Positions 45,835-54,610 of a stretch of DNA of 64,000 nucleotides are shown here, in pieces. The stretch covers positions 62,001 to 126,000 of the forward strand of contig NZ_JALEGT010000055.1 in NCBI RefSeq assembly GCF_022763305.1, read 5' to 3'. The number at the start of each line of letters is the position of its first letter. Position 1 is the first letter of the stretch. The notes beneath the pieces are model-generated. The model was not told where the DNA came from. It worked only from the letters and a program-made list of their open reading frames with translations, and searched no databases. Source of the stretch: Marivita sp. (lineage in GTDB: Bacteria > Pseudomonadota > Alphaproteobacteria > Rhodobacterales > Rhodobacteraceae). A program made the translations under genes and the position numbers.

Positions 45835-47177
45835 CCGGTCAGTCCCATCAGTGCCGGATCGAACGGGTATTTCGACAGGTTCTCGTAGCCCGTCTCGGTG
45901 ATCAGCACCTGATCCTCCAGCTTGATCGAGAAATCGGCACCAACCTCGCTGACCAGCGCCTCGACGCAGAGCGTCATGCCCGGCTCCAGCGGATAATCGA
46001 ACGCGCCGGGAACGGCGTGGTCGGGGTAGGACACGAGCGGCCACTCGTCACACAGACCCACGCCATGCATCAGGCAGCCGTATTTCTGTGTCTGGTACTT
46101 GTCGTGCAATCTGTGGGTCCGCGCGGTCAGTTCGGGGATCATGACGCCAGGTTTGAGCAACTCCATATTGGCCATGATATGCTCATGCGCGTGTTTCATC
46201 GCCTCGATCATGTCGGGACGGGGCGCACGGTCTCCGATCCACCAGGTGCGGCTCATGTCGGTGCAGATGCCGTAGCTGCCGATCAGGTCGGTATCGAAGG
46301 CGACGATCTCGTTGGTCTGCACGATCCGCCCGCCGCATTCCTGAAACCATGGGTTCGTGCGCGGGCCGGAGGTGAGCAGCCGGGTTTCGATCCATTCGCC
46401 CCCGCGCCGGATGTTCTCGGCATGCAGCACCGCCCAGATGTCATCCTCGGACACTCGGCCCCCCGGCACATGGGTGCGGGCAAAGCGTTCCATCTCGGCC
46501 ATCGCCACCTCGCAGGCATGTACGGAACAGCGCATCGCCCTGATCTCGTCCGGTCCCTTGATGGCGCGGGCTTTTTCGGTGACCTCTTCGCCCTCCATGA
46601 TCTGTAATCCCTGCGCCTCGAGCGCGCGCAGGCCGTGCAGCATGATCTTGTCGACTGCCAATCGCTTGTTGCCGGGGGCGTGTTCGGCCAGCAGGGCGCG
46701 GACATCGTTGGCGAACACATCGGCTGCCACGTCCACCTTGTCGCCCCGGTCGAAATAGAAGAGGTCCGCCCCCGACCGCGCCTCGCGCACCAGCGGGTTG
46801 AATTCCGACAGGAAGGGCGAGTTCTTGTAGTCCCAGATCACCATGTAGCCATCGGCACAGAGCAGGACCGCGCGGAACGGGTTGTGCGTGTTCCAAAGCT
46901 GCATGTTGGTGCTGTCGGTGGCGTAGCGGATGTTGAGCGGGTCGAACATCAACAGACCAGCATAGTCGCGGTCCACGATGTGCTGGGTCAGCCGCGCCCA
47001 GCGGTAGCGGCGCATCTCCTGCAGGTCGGGCAGTTCCAGCCCCGCCGCAGCCCATTCGGCATAGGCCAGTTGTGTCGGGCCGATCTCGACCCGGTTTTGG
47101 TCGTTGGGTGTGTTGTCGCCCGTGGTGGCGCCACGGGTCGGGTCGATCTTACGGGTATCGCGGAAATGGGTGTTCAT
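45831..47177 (-). CDS. dddP: DMSP lyase DddP
   Basis: Protein of 448 residues of the M24 (creatinase/aminopeptidase P) fold. It cleaves dimethylsulfoniopropionate to acrylate and dimethyl sulfide. The start MNTHFRDTRKIDPTRGA and runs such as DPLNIRYATDSTNMQLWNTH and WIETRLLTSG closely resemble the Roseovarius enzyme. Six metal ligands fall at the published positions of characterised DddP: Asp295, Asp297, Asp307, His371, Glu406 and Glu421, which separates it from ordinary Xaa-Pro peptidases. AGGAGG precedes the ATG. It is divergent from the N-demethylase family gene. No acrylate genes are adjacent. Confidence 0.95.
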   Translation of the reverse strand: MNTHFRDTRKIDPTRGATTGDNTPNDQNRVEIGPTQLAYAEWAAAGLELPDLQEMRRYRWARLTQHIVDRDYAGLLMFDPLNIRYATDSTNMQLWNTHNPFRAVLLCADGYMVIWDYKNSPFLSEFNPLVREARSGADLFYFDRGDKVDVAADVFANDVRALLAEHAPGNKRLAVDKIMLHGLRALEAQGLQIMEGEEVTEKARAIKGPDEIRAMRCSVHACEVAMAEMERFARTHVPGGRVSEDDIWAVLHAENIRRGGEWIETRLLTSGPRTNPWFQECGGRIVQTNEIVAFDTDLIGSYGICTDMSRTWWIGDRAPRPDMIEAMKHAHEHIMANMELLKPGVMIPELTARTHRLHDKYQTQKYGCLMHGVGLCDEWPLVSYPDHAVPGAFDYPLEPGMTLCVEALVSEVGADFSIKLEDQVLITETGYENLSKYPFDPALMGLTG

Positions 47178-47339
47178 GGCAGCGCCTCCTGCCCGCGATG
47201 CTGAAGCGGTGCTGACCTGCAAACGCGCCGATTTGCGACCTTGTTCGGCGGGGGGCGTGACGCTTTTCGCCCTGCTGCACCTGCACTTGGCGGGCGGTCA
47301 CGACTTTTCTCTGTCGCGCCGCTGCGCTAGTCCTGCGGC

Positions 47340-48086
47340 ATGATCCTGCAACGCGCCCTGCCTTACGACGTGATGCCACCGCGCCCGCTTCCGGGGATCG
47401 CTCCCTTGGGCGATGCGCCGTGGTTTCTGGTGGACGAGGCCTATGCCCCGCAGATGGCCGAACGGCAGCGTTTGATGGCGTCGCGGCGGGACAATGTGAT
47501 CGCCACCGATGATCCCGATCCCGTCAACCTATCAAAGATGATGGACGCGGTGCTGGATCACCTGCCGCAGGGGGTCACGCGGTCCGGAGATCAGGTCACA
47601 TGTCCCGATGGCCGGAGTGTCGAGATCGACAGATCAGATCCGTTCGGGACTTTGGGACAGATCCTCCAGAACGACATCTGCCTGATGGAAAAGCGAGGCG
47701 ATGAGCACGTGCTCACCGGCGCGGTTCTCTGCTTTCCGGCAAGCTGGCGCCTGCGCGAAAAGATCGGCCATCCGCTGACCCATATCCACACCCCGGTCAA
47801 AAGCTATACCGACGACATCGCGCGCCGGGTGCAGCGTCTGTTCGACGGGGTGCGCCACGGGATGCCGATCTGGCGGTTCAACGCGCTCTGGTATGAAGAC
47901 CCCAGCCTGTACCAGCCACGGGCCGAAGCCGAGCCGCGCCCGCTGACCGAAGCAGGCAAGACGCCTTACCTGCGCAGCGAACGTCAGGTCTTGTGGCGGT
48001 TGCCGGACAGTGAGGCGGTGCTCTTCACAATCCACACATTCGTTCTGGCCCGGAACGACGTTCCGAGCGCAGCCGAACAGGCTTAG
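47340..48086 (+). CDS. Haem-dependent oxidative N-demethylase family protein (DUF3445)
   Basis: Protein of 248 residues. DUF3445 pattern: PGIAPLGDAPWFLVDEAYAPQMAER, QNDICLMEK, CFPASWRLREKIGHPLTHIHTPV, WRFNALWYEDPSLYQP and LRSERQVLWRLPDSEAVLFTIHTFV. Characterised relatives use haem to oxidatively demethylate methylated amines. The divergent pairing with dddP would group two methylated-osmolyte functions, which is inference. No clear ribosome site precedes the ATG. Confidence 0.82.
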   Translation: MILQRALPYDVMPPRPLPGIAPLGDAPWFLVDEAYAPQMAERQRLMASRRDNVIATDDPDPVNLSKMMDAVLDHLPQGVTRSGDQVTCPDGRSVEIDRSDPFGTLGQILQNDICLMEKRGDEHVLTGAVLCFPASWRLREKIGHPLTHIHTPVKSYTDDIARRVQRLFDGVRHGMPIWRFNALWYEDPSLYQPRAEAEPRPLTEAGKTPYLRSERQVLWRLPDSEAVLFTIHTFVLARNDVPSAAEQA

Positions 48087-48898
48087 CTTCCCGCGCGTTG
48101 GGCGGAATAGACGATGGCGCGCAGGTAGTTGCCGCTGTCGTTCCAGACCGAAAGCACGTTGAAATTATGTGTGCCTTCGCCAAAAGGCTCGCCCGGCCGC
48201 CAGCCGTTGCGACGCAGCATGTTGGCGGCTGTCGCCAAGGCATCCACCGCATCATAGGGGTCGGCGCGGCCATCGCCGTTGCCATCAACCCGATATTTCA
48301 GCCAGTTTCCAGCCAGAAACTGCATGTGGCCCAGTTCACCGGACGGACCTCCCTTTGTACTGGGGGACAGGATGCCGCTGTCCACCATATCGAGCGCGGC
48401 AATCGCATGCGGCTCGAACCGGGGGTGGCGGCGGCAATAGGAGGACAGCGTGACGGCCCCATCGACCACCGACGTGCCGCCCAGATAGCCACCCCAGCTT
48501 GTCTCGAGCCCCCAGATCGTTGCGAGGATACCCGCAGGCACGCCGTAATTCCGCTCGATCGAGGTGAAGGTGTTGGGATTGCGGGCGATCCGGTTGCGGG
48601 TCTGGCTGATGAAACTGTCCGCCGTGCTGCCCGAGCGTTTGGCCAGGAACCTGGCCGGGTCCCCCTGCAGCGTTCCGGTCTGGTTGCCGGGGTTCGATTC
48701 AAACCGCCAGGTGATGTCCGACAGGCGCGCGTTCTGCAGTGCGGCCAGCCCGCGCTGTCCGACACCTGCTGCCGCCGCCTGGCGCGCCAGTGTCTGCTTG
48801 TATTGGTCGAACGCGCCTTTGCTGGTGATGCATTCGGCCGAATAGGCAGGAAGGGCTGCACACAAGGACAGGCAGGCCGCAGCAAGGAAACGACGCAT
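48083..48898 (-). CDS. Lytic murein transglycosylase (MltB-like)
   Basis: Protein of 271 residues with a signal peptide (MRRFLAAACLSLCAALPAYSA). The transglycosylase domain has RNYGVPAGILATIWGLETSWG (catalytic Glu in GLETSWG), GELGHMQFLAGNWLKY and DALATAANMLRRNGWRPGE. It cuts peptidoglycan glycan strands in the periplasm to 1,6-anhydromuropeptides. It lacks the C-terminal peptidoglycan-binding domain seen in some relatives. The 3' end overlaps the N-demethylase family gene by 4 bases. Confidence 0.88.
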   Translation of the reverse strand: MRRFLAAACLSLCAALPAYSAECITSKGAFDQYKQTLARQAAAAGVGQRGLAALQNARLSDITWRFESNPGNQTGTLQGDPARFLAKRSGSTADSFISQTRNRIARNPNTFTSIERNYGVPAGILATIWGLETSWGGYLGGTSVVDGAVTLSSYCRRHPRFEPHAIAALDMVDSGILSPSTKGGPSGELGHMQFLAGNWLKYRVDGNGDGRADPYDAVDALATAANMLRRNGWRPGEPFGEGTHNFNVLSVWNDSGNYLRAIVYSAQRAGS

Positions 48899-49008
48899 TT
48901 TGGTTAACTCCAACACTCTACAGTTGTTGGGACGTTAACAAATGCTGCGTGATGGGCAAGATGGAACGCGCGGCAAGAGGGGTCTTATCGCACGTCCACG
49001 TGTTCGGA

Positions 49009-49773
49009 TCAGAGGACCTGGGGCAATCCCGGTGCCATACCCGACTGGGCCAAGACGGCATACAGCCCCGCCACACCGAGCGCCATTGCGCCCGCGCGCA
49101 GGTCTTCGCCCCGCACGAGGTTGTGGACGATGATCGGGATCGCAAGCGGTGCGGCGATGATCGCCGTGGTGAAGGACACCGCCCAAGCTGCAAGCCGTGT
49201 CGGCACCGTTTTGGCGCGCCGTTCCTCCAGCTCCATCCGCTCCACATCTTCGAGAGTGACCGCGTTCATCTGGGCGCGCACGGCTGTCATCATCCAATTG
49301 TCCATCTGCACGGACATACGACGATGCACCATGCGCTGCTTGCCGGTTGCCCTGACCTTGCGGGGCACGATGCGCGTCCGCGCTGTGGCGTGGTCAACCG
49401 CGTAATTGTCCGCCGCAAGGAAATCCGCCGCTGCAATCGGTTCTTTCGATCCGTTCCAGAAGACGGTGTGGGCGTCGAATGCGCGGCACAGGTCCGCCGC
49501 CACATTGGCCAGTCGCGCGGCACTTGTCCGGGCGTCGCTGCCGCGGCCGGCGACCATCATCACCGAGCTGTCACCGGCTTGGTCGATGGCCAGCGTGAGT
49601 GTGTCACTGTCGCCGATGGTCCAGTCGATATAGTCGCGGGTGATGGGCTGGCGTTGGTACGCCACCTTCTGTTGTGACAAGGCGTGATTGATGGCGGGCA
49701 CGACGGATTGGCAGACCGCGTCGCGTGATGTGTCAGTGACTAGGCTGATTACGGTTATGTCCGTTTTTGTCAT
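49009..49773 (-). CDS. Unknown protein with C-terminal membrane helices
   Basis: Protein of 254 residues. The start MTKTDITVISLVTDTSRDAV follows GGGAGG at good spacing. The first 170 residues are soluble-looking, with a beta-rich pattern (DTLTLAIDQAGDSSVMMVAGRGSD) that could be a small nucleotide-fold domain. Two hydrophobic helices follow (AAWAVSFTTAIIAAPLAIPIIV and GAMALGVAGLYAVLA). No family is recognised. It may form a unit with the upstream gene at 49929-50429 on the same strand. Confidence 0.72.
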   Translation of the reverse strand: MTKTDITVISLVTDTSRDAVCQSVVPAINHALSQQKVAYQRQPITRDYIDWTIGDSDTLTLAIDQAGDSSVMMVAGRGSDARTSAARLANVAADLCRAFDAHTVFWNGSKEPIAAADFLAADNYAVDHATARTRIVPRKVRATGKQRMVHRRMSVQMDNWMMTAVRAQMNAVTLEDVERMELEERRAKTVPTRLAAWAVSFTTAIIAAPLAIPIIVHNLVRGEDLRAGAMALGVAGLYAVLAQSGMAPGLPQVL

Positions 49774-49928
49774 TCTTGACCTCCCAAGGTCTGATAGAGC
49801 GTTCCCCTGCCAAGGATTTAAGTCTCGGAATGTGTCCGAAATGCGCAGCGAATCCGGCGCAAATTGGAAATTTGGCCGATTTCGGGTTTTTCTGAGGGTT
49901 TTCCGCCAAGATGGGTCAGTATGGCCGG

Positions 49929-50429
49929 TCACTTGCCAAAGTGTTTAGCGGCCTTTTCTTCGAGTTCGTCGAAATTGTAGGCCTTGCGAATCTGAAGACC
50001 CAGCGCCATTTCGCCCTCAAGCGTGCCGTAAAATTCCCGCTCTTCCTGAGACATTTTTCCCGCAGCCGCCCGCCAACCCATTGACATCAAGCCCTTCCGG
50101 GCGTCGCGGACCTCTTCATCTCCGTCGATATACATGGTCTTCAACAGGGACAGACCAACGGTCGTGTCCTTCACGACGGTGCTGACATTCGCAAGCTGTT
50201 GTTTGTGCTGCCCAAGGAAAAGTGTGGCCATCGCAGCTCCGACCGGCATCACAACGAGGATCAGAATGCCGATCGCAATGTATTTGACCAATGAGCCTTT
50301 TGAGCTCTTGTCCCAGGGAGCGTCCTGGCCATTACCTTCCCTGCCGGGGTCTGGCGGCGGCGCCTCGGTGGGCTGCACACCGTTCTTGGCATTGAGCCGC
50401 GCGATCCGGTCATTGAAATCGGTACTCAT
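49929..50429 (-). CDS. Unknown single-pass membrane protein
   Basis: Protein of 166 residues. A Pro-rich cytoplasmic start (VQPTEAPPPDPGREGNGQDAP) leads to one membrane helix (about 49-72, VKYIAIGILILVVMPVGAAMATLFL) and a charged C-terminal domain (MSMGWRAAAGKMSQEEREFYGTLE). GAGGA precedes the ATG. No family recognised. It is the upstream partner of the gene at 49009-49773. Confidence 0.7.
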   Translation of the reverse strand: MSTDFNDRIARLNAKNGVQPTEAPPPDPGREGNGQDAPWDKSSKGSLVKYIAIGILILVVMPVGAAMATLFLGQHKQQLANVSTVVKDTTVGLSLLKTMYIDGDEEVRDARKGLMSMGWRAAAGKMSQEEREFYGTLEGEMALGLQIRKAYNFDELEEKAAKHFGK

Positions 50430-50580
50430 CGGGCAATCCTCGTGTGGACTCGTGACAAGGGTTGGGCCTTGCGGCCGGAACGTACCAGTCAATCACATTT
50501 GCGTTAGGCCAACCTGCGACGGAAGAAGGGCCATTTCTGGGCAATCCGCCGTCGCGGTAGGTGTCATGAAACGTGACAGC

Positions 50581-50603
50581 AAAAAGGCGCCCCGAAGGAC
50601 GCC
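50581..50603 (-). terminator. Rho-independent terminator of glnA
   Basis: On the minus strand the stem GGCGTCC / GGGCGCC (one G-U pair) has a UUCG loop followed by TTTTT (complement of 50581-50585). It lies 30 bases past the glnA stop. Confidence 0.87.
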
Positions 50604-50632
50604 TTTCCGCAATACACGCCTGATCGCAGGGA

Positions 50633-52039
50633 TCAGCTGCTGTAGTAGAGCGCGAATTCCACCGGGTGCGGTGTCATTTCGTAGGCTTCCAGCTCTTCCA
50701 TCTTCAGGTCGATGTAACCGTCGATCTGATCCTTGGTGAACACGTCACCGGCCAGCAGGAAGTCATGGTCGGCCTGAAGCTCGGTGATCGCTTCGCGGAG
50801 GCTGCCGCAGACGGTCGGGATGCCTGCCAGCTCTTCTGCCGGAAGATCATAGAGGTTCTTGTCCATGGCTTCGCCCGGATCGATCTTGTTCAGGATGCCG
50901 TCAAGACCGGCCATCAGCAGCGCCGCAAAGCAGAGGTACGGGTTTGCGGTGGGATCGGGGAAACGGGCCTCGACGCGCTTAGCCTTCGGGCTTTCGGTCC
51001 ACGGAATACGGACGCAGCCCGAGCGGTTGCGTGCGGAATAGGCGCGCAGAACGGGGGCTTCGTAGCCCGGAACCAGACGCTTGTAGCTGTTGGTCGACGG
51101 GTTGGTGAAGGCGTTGAGCGCCTTGGCGTGCTTGAGGATGCCGCCGATGAAGTAAAGCGCTTCCTGGCTGAGGTCGGCATACTTGTCGCCGGCAAAGAGC
51201 GGCTTGCCGTCTTTCCAGATCGACATGTTGACGTGCATGCCCGAACCGTTGTCGCCCTTGAGCGGCTTCGGCATGAAGGTGGCCGAGCGGCCATAGGACT
51301 GCGCGACGTTGTGGATGATGTACTTGTACTTCTGAAGCTCGTCCGCCTGCTTGACCAGCGAGCTGAAGATCAGACCCAGCTCGTGCTGGCTGGTCGCCAC
51401 TTCGTGGTGGTGCTTGTCGACCTTCATGCCGATGCGCTTCATGGTCGAAAGCATCTCGGAACGGATGTCCTGGCCGTCATCGGACGGGTTCACTGGGAAG
51501 TAGCCGCCCTTGTAGGTCGGACGGTGGCCAAGGTTGCCCATCTCGAACTCGGTGTCGGTGTTCCACGCGGCGTGGTCCGCATCGACTTCGTAGGACACCT
51601 TGTTCGGCATGACCGAATAGCGCACGTCGTCGAACAGGAAGAATTCCGCTTCCGGGCCGAAATAGGCGACATCGCCGATGCCCGAGGACTTGAGGAACGC
51701 TTCGGCCTTGGCCGCGGTGCCGCGCGGGTCGCGGTTATAGGCTTCGCCGGTATCGGGCTCCACAACCGAGCAGTGCACGCAGACGGTTTTCTCGGCGTAG
51801 AACGGATCGATATAGGCGCTTTCGGTGTCCGGCATCAGTTTCATGTCGGACGCTTCGATGGACTTCCAGCCTGCAATCGAGGAGCCGTCGAACATGAAGC
51901 CTTCTTCGAGGAAATCTTCGTCCACCTGGTCGGACATCACGGTCACGTGCTGCAGCTTACCGCGCGGGTCGGTAAACCGGATGTCGACATAGGCGACATC
52001 TTCGTCCTTGATCATCTTGAGAAGCGCTTCAGTGCTCAT
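50633..52039 (-). CDS. glnA: Glutamine synthetase type I
   Basis: Protein of 468 residues. It makes glutamine from glutamate, ammonia and ATP. Blocks: [77 protein letters not shown] and the adenylylation loop DKNLYDLP with its Tyr. This is the GSI-beta type controlled by adenylylation. glnB lies 54 bases upstream, the usual glnBA operon. A UUCG terminator follows. Confidence 0.97.
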   Translation of the reverse strand: MSTEALLKMIKDEDVAYVDIRFTDPRGKLQHVTVMSDQVDEDFLEEGFMFDGSSIAGWKSIEASDMKLMPDTESAYIDPFYAEKTVCVHCSVVEPDTGEAYNRDPRGTAAKAEAFLKSSGIGDVAYFGPEAEFFLFDDVRYSVMPNKVSYEVDADHAAWNTDTEFEMGNLGHRPTYKGGYFPVNPSDDGQDIRSEMLSTMKRIGMKVDKHHHEVATSQHELGLIFSSLVKQADELQKYKYIIHNVAQSYGRSATFMPKPLKGDNGSGMHVNMSIWKDGKPLFAGDKYADLSQEALYFIGGILKHAKALNAFTNPSTNSYKRLVPGYEAPVLRAYSARNRSGCVRIPWTESPKAKRVEARFPDPTANPYLCFAALLMAGLDGILNKIDPGEAMDKNLYDLPAEELAGIPTVCGSLREAITELQADHDFLLAGDVFTKDQIDGYIDLKMEELEAYEMTPHPVEFALYYSS

Positions 52040-52093
52040 TCTCTCTTCCCTTTCACTGAGTTTGGGTCGTTATTCGAAAAACAGGGCGCAGAA

Positions 52094-52462
<369 letters not shown>

Positions 52463-52558
52463 TCAGACCACTTCTGTTTGAGAGCCACAATCAGCTAGGC
52501 TAATTGTTGCTGAAGAGATGGGCATGATTGAAATATGCCGCTCAAAAATTATGCAAGT

Positions 52559-52575
52559 TGCACAAAAAGCGTGCA
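52559..52575. promoter_or_regulatory. NtrC binding site between glnB and nnrD
   Basis: TGCACAAAAAGCGTGCA is a TGCAC-N7-GTGCA dyad matching the NtrC consensus. It sits 127 bases upstream of glnB and 27 bases upstream of the divergent nnrD start. No sigma-54 -24/-12 pair was found near glnB; Rhodobacter capsulatus NtrC can act at sigma-70 promoters. Confidence 0.65.
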
Positions 52576-52601
52576 GAATTGAATCGCATCAAGGATCGGT
52601 C

Positions 52602-54242
52602 ATGACCGAATTGCTCACCTCCGCGCAGATGCGGGCTCTCGAACAGGCAGAAATCGAGTCGGGTGCCGTCACCGGACTGCAGCTGATGGAGCGCGCCGGA
52701 CGCGGTGCGGTCGACGCGGCGCTGGACCACTGGCCGGACCTGTCCGTGGGGCGACATCGCGCGCTGATCCTGTGCGGACCCGGCAACAATGGCGGCGACG
52801 GGTTTGTCATCGCCCGGCGGCTGGCGGATCGCGGCTGGTCTGTCGACGTGTTTCTCTATGGTGATCCGGGCAAGCTGCCACCCGACGCAAAGGCCAACCA
52901 CGACCTTTGGTCCGAAATCGGCACTGTGACGCCCTTTGACCTTGATCGACTCCAGAACGGCGCGCAGCCGGACCTTTTTGTGGATGCCGTGTTCGGAACG
53001 GGACTGACACGCCCCTTGCCCGAAGACCTGGCCCAGGCGCTGGAACCGAGGATGATGAGCACCTGGAAGGACGGCCACGCGATCCGTCGGCTGGCCATCG
53101 ACTGCCCGTCGGGGCTGAACCTCGACACGGGCTTGATCCCTGCGCAGTCCGAGGACAGCCCGCCCAAAATGACCTCGGCCCATCTGACAGTGTCCTTTCA
53201 CAGCCTGAAGGTGGGGCACAAGCTTGGACTTGGGCCAACCCTCTGCGGAGAGCTGCGTGTTGTCGATATCGGCCTGTCCGGCGTCGATGCCTCTGAGCGC
53301 GCGATGGTCGGCACCACACCCGATGCAGAGCGCGCCCGGCTTGTCGCGCCCGATTTCCTTCAGAGCGCGCTGCCGCCGCGTATCTGGCCGGGCGCCATGA
53401 TCGCCAAGTTGCGCGGGCAGGGGCACAAATACGATTACGGCCATGTCATGGTCTGCGCCGGAGGGCCGGGCAAAGGCGGAGCCGCACGTATGGCGGCCCG
53501 ATCCGCCCTGCGCGCCGGGGCCGGACTGGTGACGGTGCTTTGTCCGCCAGAGGCGCTGACAGAGAATGCCTGCCACCTCGATGCGGTGATGCTGCGCGCC
53601 TGTGGGGACGCGGACGCGTTTGCACAGAATGTTGACGATCGCGTCACAGCTCTCTGTCTTGGGCCCGGCCTTGGCGTCAGCGATGCGACCCGCGCCCTTG
53701 TTGCGGAGGCATTGAACCATCGTCGCGGTGACCGCGGCTGGCGCGACCCGGCCGTCGTGCTGGATGCGGATGCGCTGACCTCGTTTGCGCAAGACCCCAA
53801 GAGCCTGTTTGCGCTGACCCATCCCCGCACCGTGCTGACCCCGCATGAGGGTGAGTTTGCGCGGCTTTTCCCGGACCTGGCCCAGTCCGAACGGGGAAAC
53901 CGCTCCAAGATCGACGTGGTGCGGGCTGCGGCGGATCGGGCGGGCTGCGTGGTGCTGCTCAAGGGGGAAGACACGGTGATCGCCCAGCCGGGCGGCGGCG
54001 CAAGCGTGCACAGCGCCACCGGGAACCGCGCTGTACCATGGCTTGCAACAGCAGGCGCCGGCGACGTGTTGGCCGGGCTGATCGCAGGCCTTGCCGCACC
54101 CGAGACCGCTCCGGAGCTCTTCTGCGTCACCGAAGCCGCGGTCTGGCTGCACTGCGAAGCGGCGCGCCTTTTCGGGCCGGGCCTGATTGCGGAAGACCTG
54201 CCTGACATACTTCCTGGCGTCTTCTCAACCTTGGGTGCCTGA
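52602..54242 (+). CDS. nnrD: Bifunctional NAD(P)H-hydrate epimerase / ADP-dependent NAD(P)H-hydrate dehydratase
   Basis: Protein of 546 residues. It repairs hydrated NAD(P)H. N-terminal epimerase (about 1-220): GLQLMERAGRGAVDAAL, CGPGNNGGDGFVIARRL, DAVFGTGLTRPL and RLAIDCPSGLNLDTG. C-terminal dehydratase of ribokinase-like fold (about 240-546): DYGHVMVCAGGPGKGGAARMAARSAL, LGPGLGVS, VVLDADALT, RTVLTPHEGEFARL, LKGEDTVIA and ATAGAGDVLAGLIAGL. An extra open frame upstream overlaps the NtrC site and is not used. The stop TGA lies in a palindrome. Confidence 0.95.
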   Translation: MTELLTSAQMRALEQAEIESGAVTGLQLMERAGRGAVDAALDHWPDLSVGRHRALILCGPGNNGGDGFVIARRLADRGWSVDVFLYGDPGKLPPDAKANHDLWSEIGTVTPFDLDRLQNGAQPDLFVDAVFGTGLTRPLPEDLAQALEPRMMSTWKDGHAIRRLAIDCPSGLNLDTGLIPAQSEDSPPKMTSAHLTVSFHSLKVGHKLGLGPTLCGELRVVDIGLSGVDASERAMVGTTPDAERARLVAPDFLQSALPPRIWPGAMIAKLRGQGHKYDYGHVMVCAGGPGKGGAARMAARSALRAGAGLVTVLCPPEALTENACHLDAVMLRACGDADAFAQNVDDRVTALCLGPGLGVSDATRALVAEALNHRRGDRGWRDPAVVLDADALTSFAQDPKSLFALTHPRTVLTPHEGEFARLFPDLAQSERGNRSKIDVVRAAADRAGCVVLLKGEDTVIAQPGGGASVHSATGNRAVPWLATAGAGDVLAGLIAGLAAPETAPELFCVTEAAVWLHCEAARLFGPGLIAEDLPDILPGVFSTLGA

Positions 54243-54347
54243 GAAACTTCGTACGAAGTTTCTCGGGCTGCACGAATTGACAACAAGAACTGGCCGCAGG
54301 ACTTGGCCCCAGACGCGGGCCGCAAAATTTTCGTGCGAAAATTCTGC
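54241..54347. repeat. Two palindromes between nnrD and tRNA-Leu
   Basis: 54241-54264 is perfect (arms GAGAAACTTC around GTAC) and overlaps the nnrD stop codon. 54322-54347 is a 26-bp palindrome with one mismatch (left arm GCAAAATTTTCG). The first shares its inner 12 bases with 6946-6969, and the second resembles sequence just before that copy. They are separated by about 57 bases. Confidence 0.78.
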
Positions 54348-54386
54348 TCGCATCAGCCCAAGAGCTTTGCTACTCACCAGCGCAAT

Positions 54387-54470
54387 GCGGGTGTGGCGGA
54401 ATTGGTAGACGCACCAGATTTAGGTTCTGGCGCCTTTGGCGTGGGGGTTCGAGTCCCTTCACCCGCACCA
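54387..54470 (+). tRNA. tRNA-Leu (anticodon UAG)
   Basis: 84 bases including an encoded CCA. Acceptor stem GCGGGTG / CACCCGC, D-arm with TGGTAGACGC, anticodon stem CCAGA / TCTGG around TTTAGGT with TAG at 54421-54423, a long variable arm (class II) and T-arm GGGTTCGAGTCCC. It reads CUA and, by wobble, other CUN codons. Confidence 0.95.
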
Positions 54471-54610
54471 TACCCTTTGAAAATGCGCAAGCGACACCGC
54501 TGCGATGCAAATCCCGTTGACAGACTGGCCTGAATGGCTCTAACGCGCGATCTGGCACCGGGTGTCCGGTGCGGCGTGTCGCCCGTCGCGTGGTCTGTCA
54601 CCCCAGACAA

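Noticed and set aside
45831-47177. Xaa-Pro aminopeptidase or creatinase
   Set aside because: Same fold, but DddP-specific residues and near-identity in key runs fix it as DddP.
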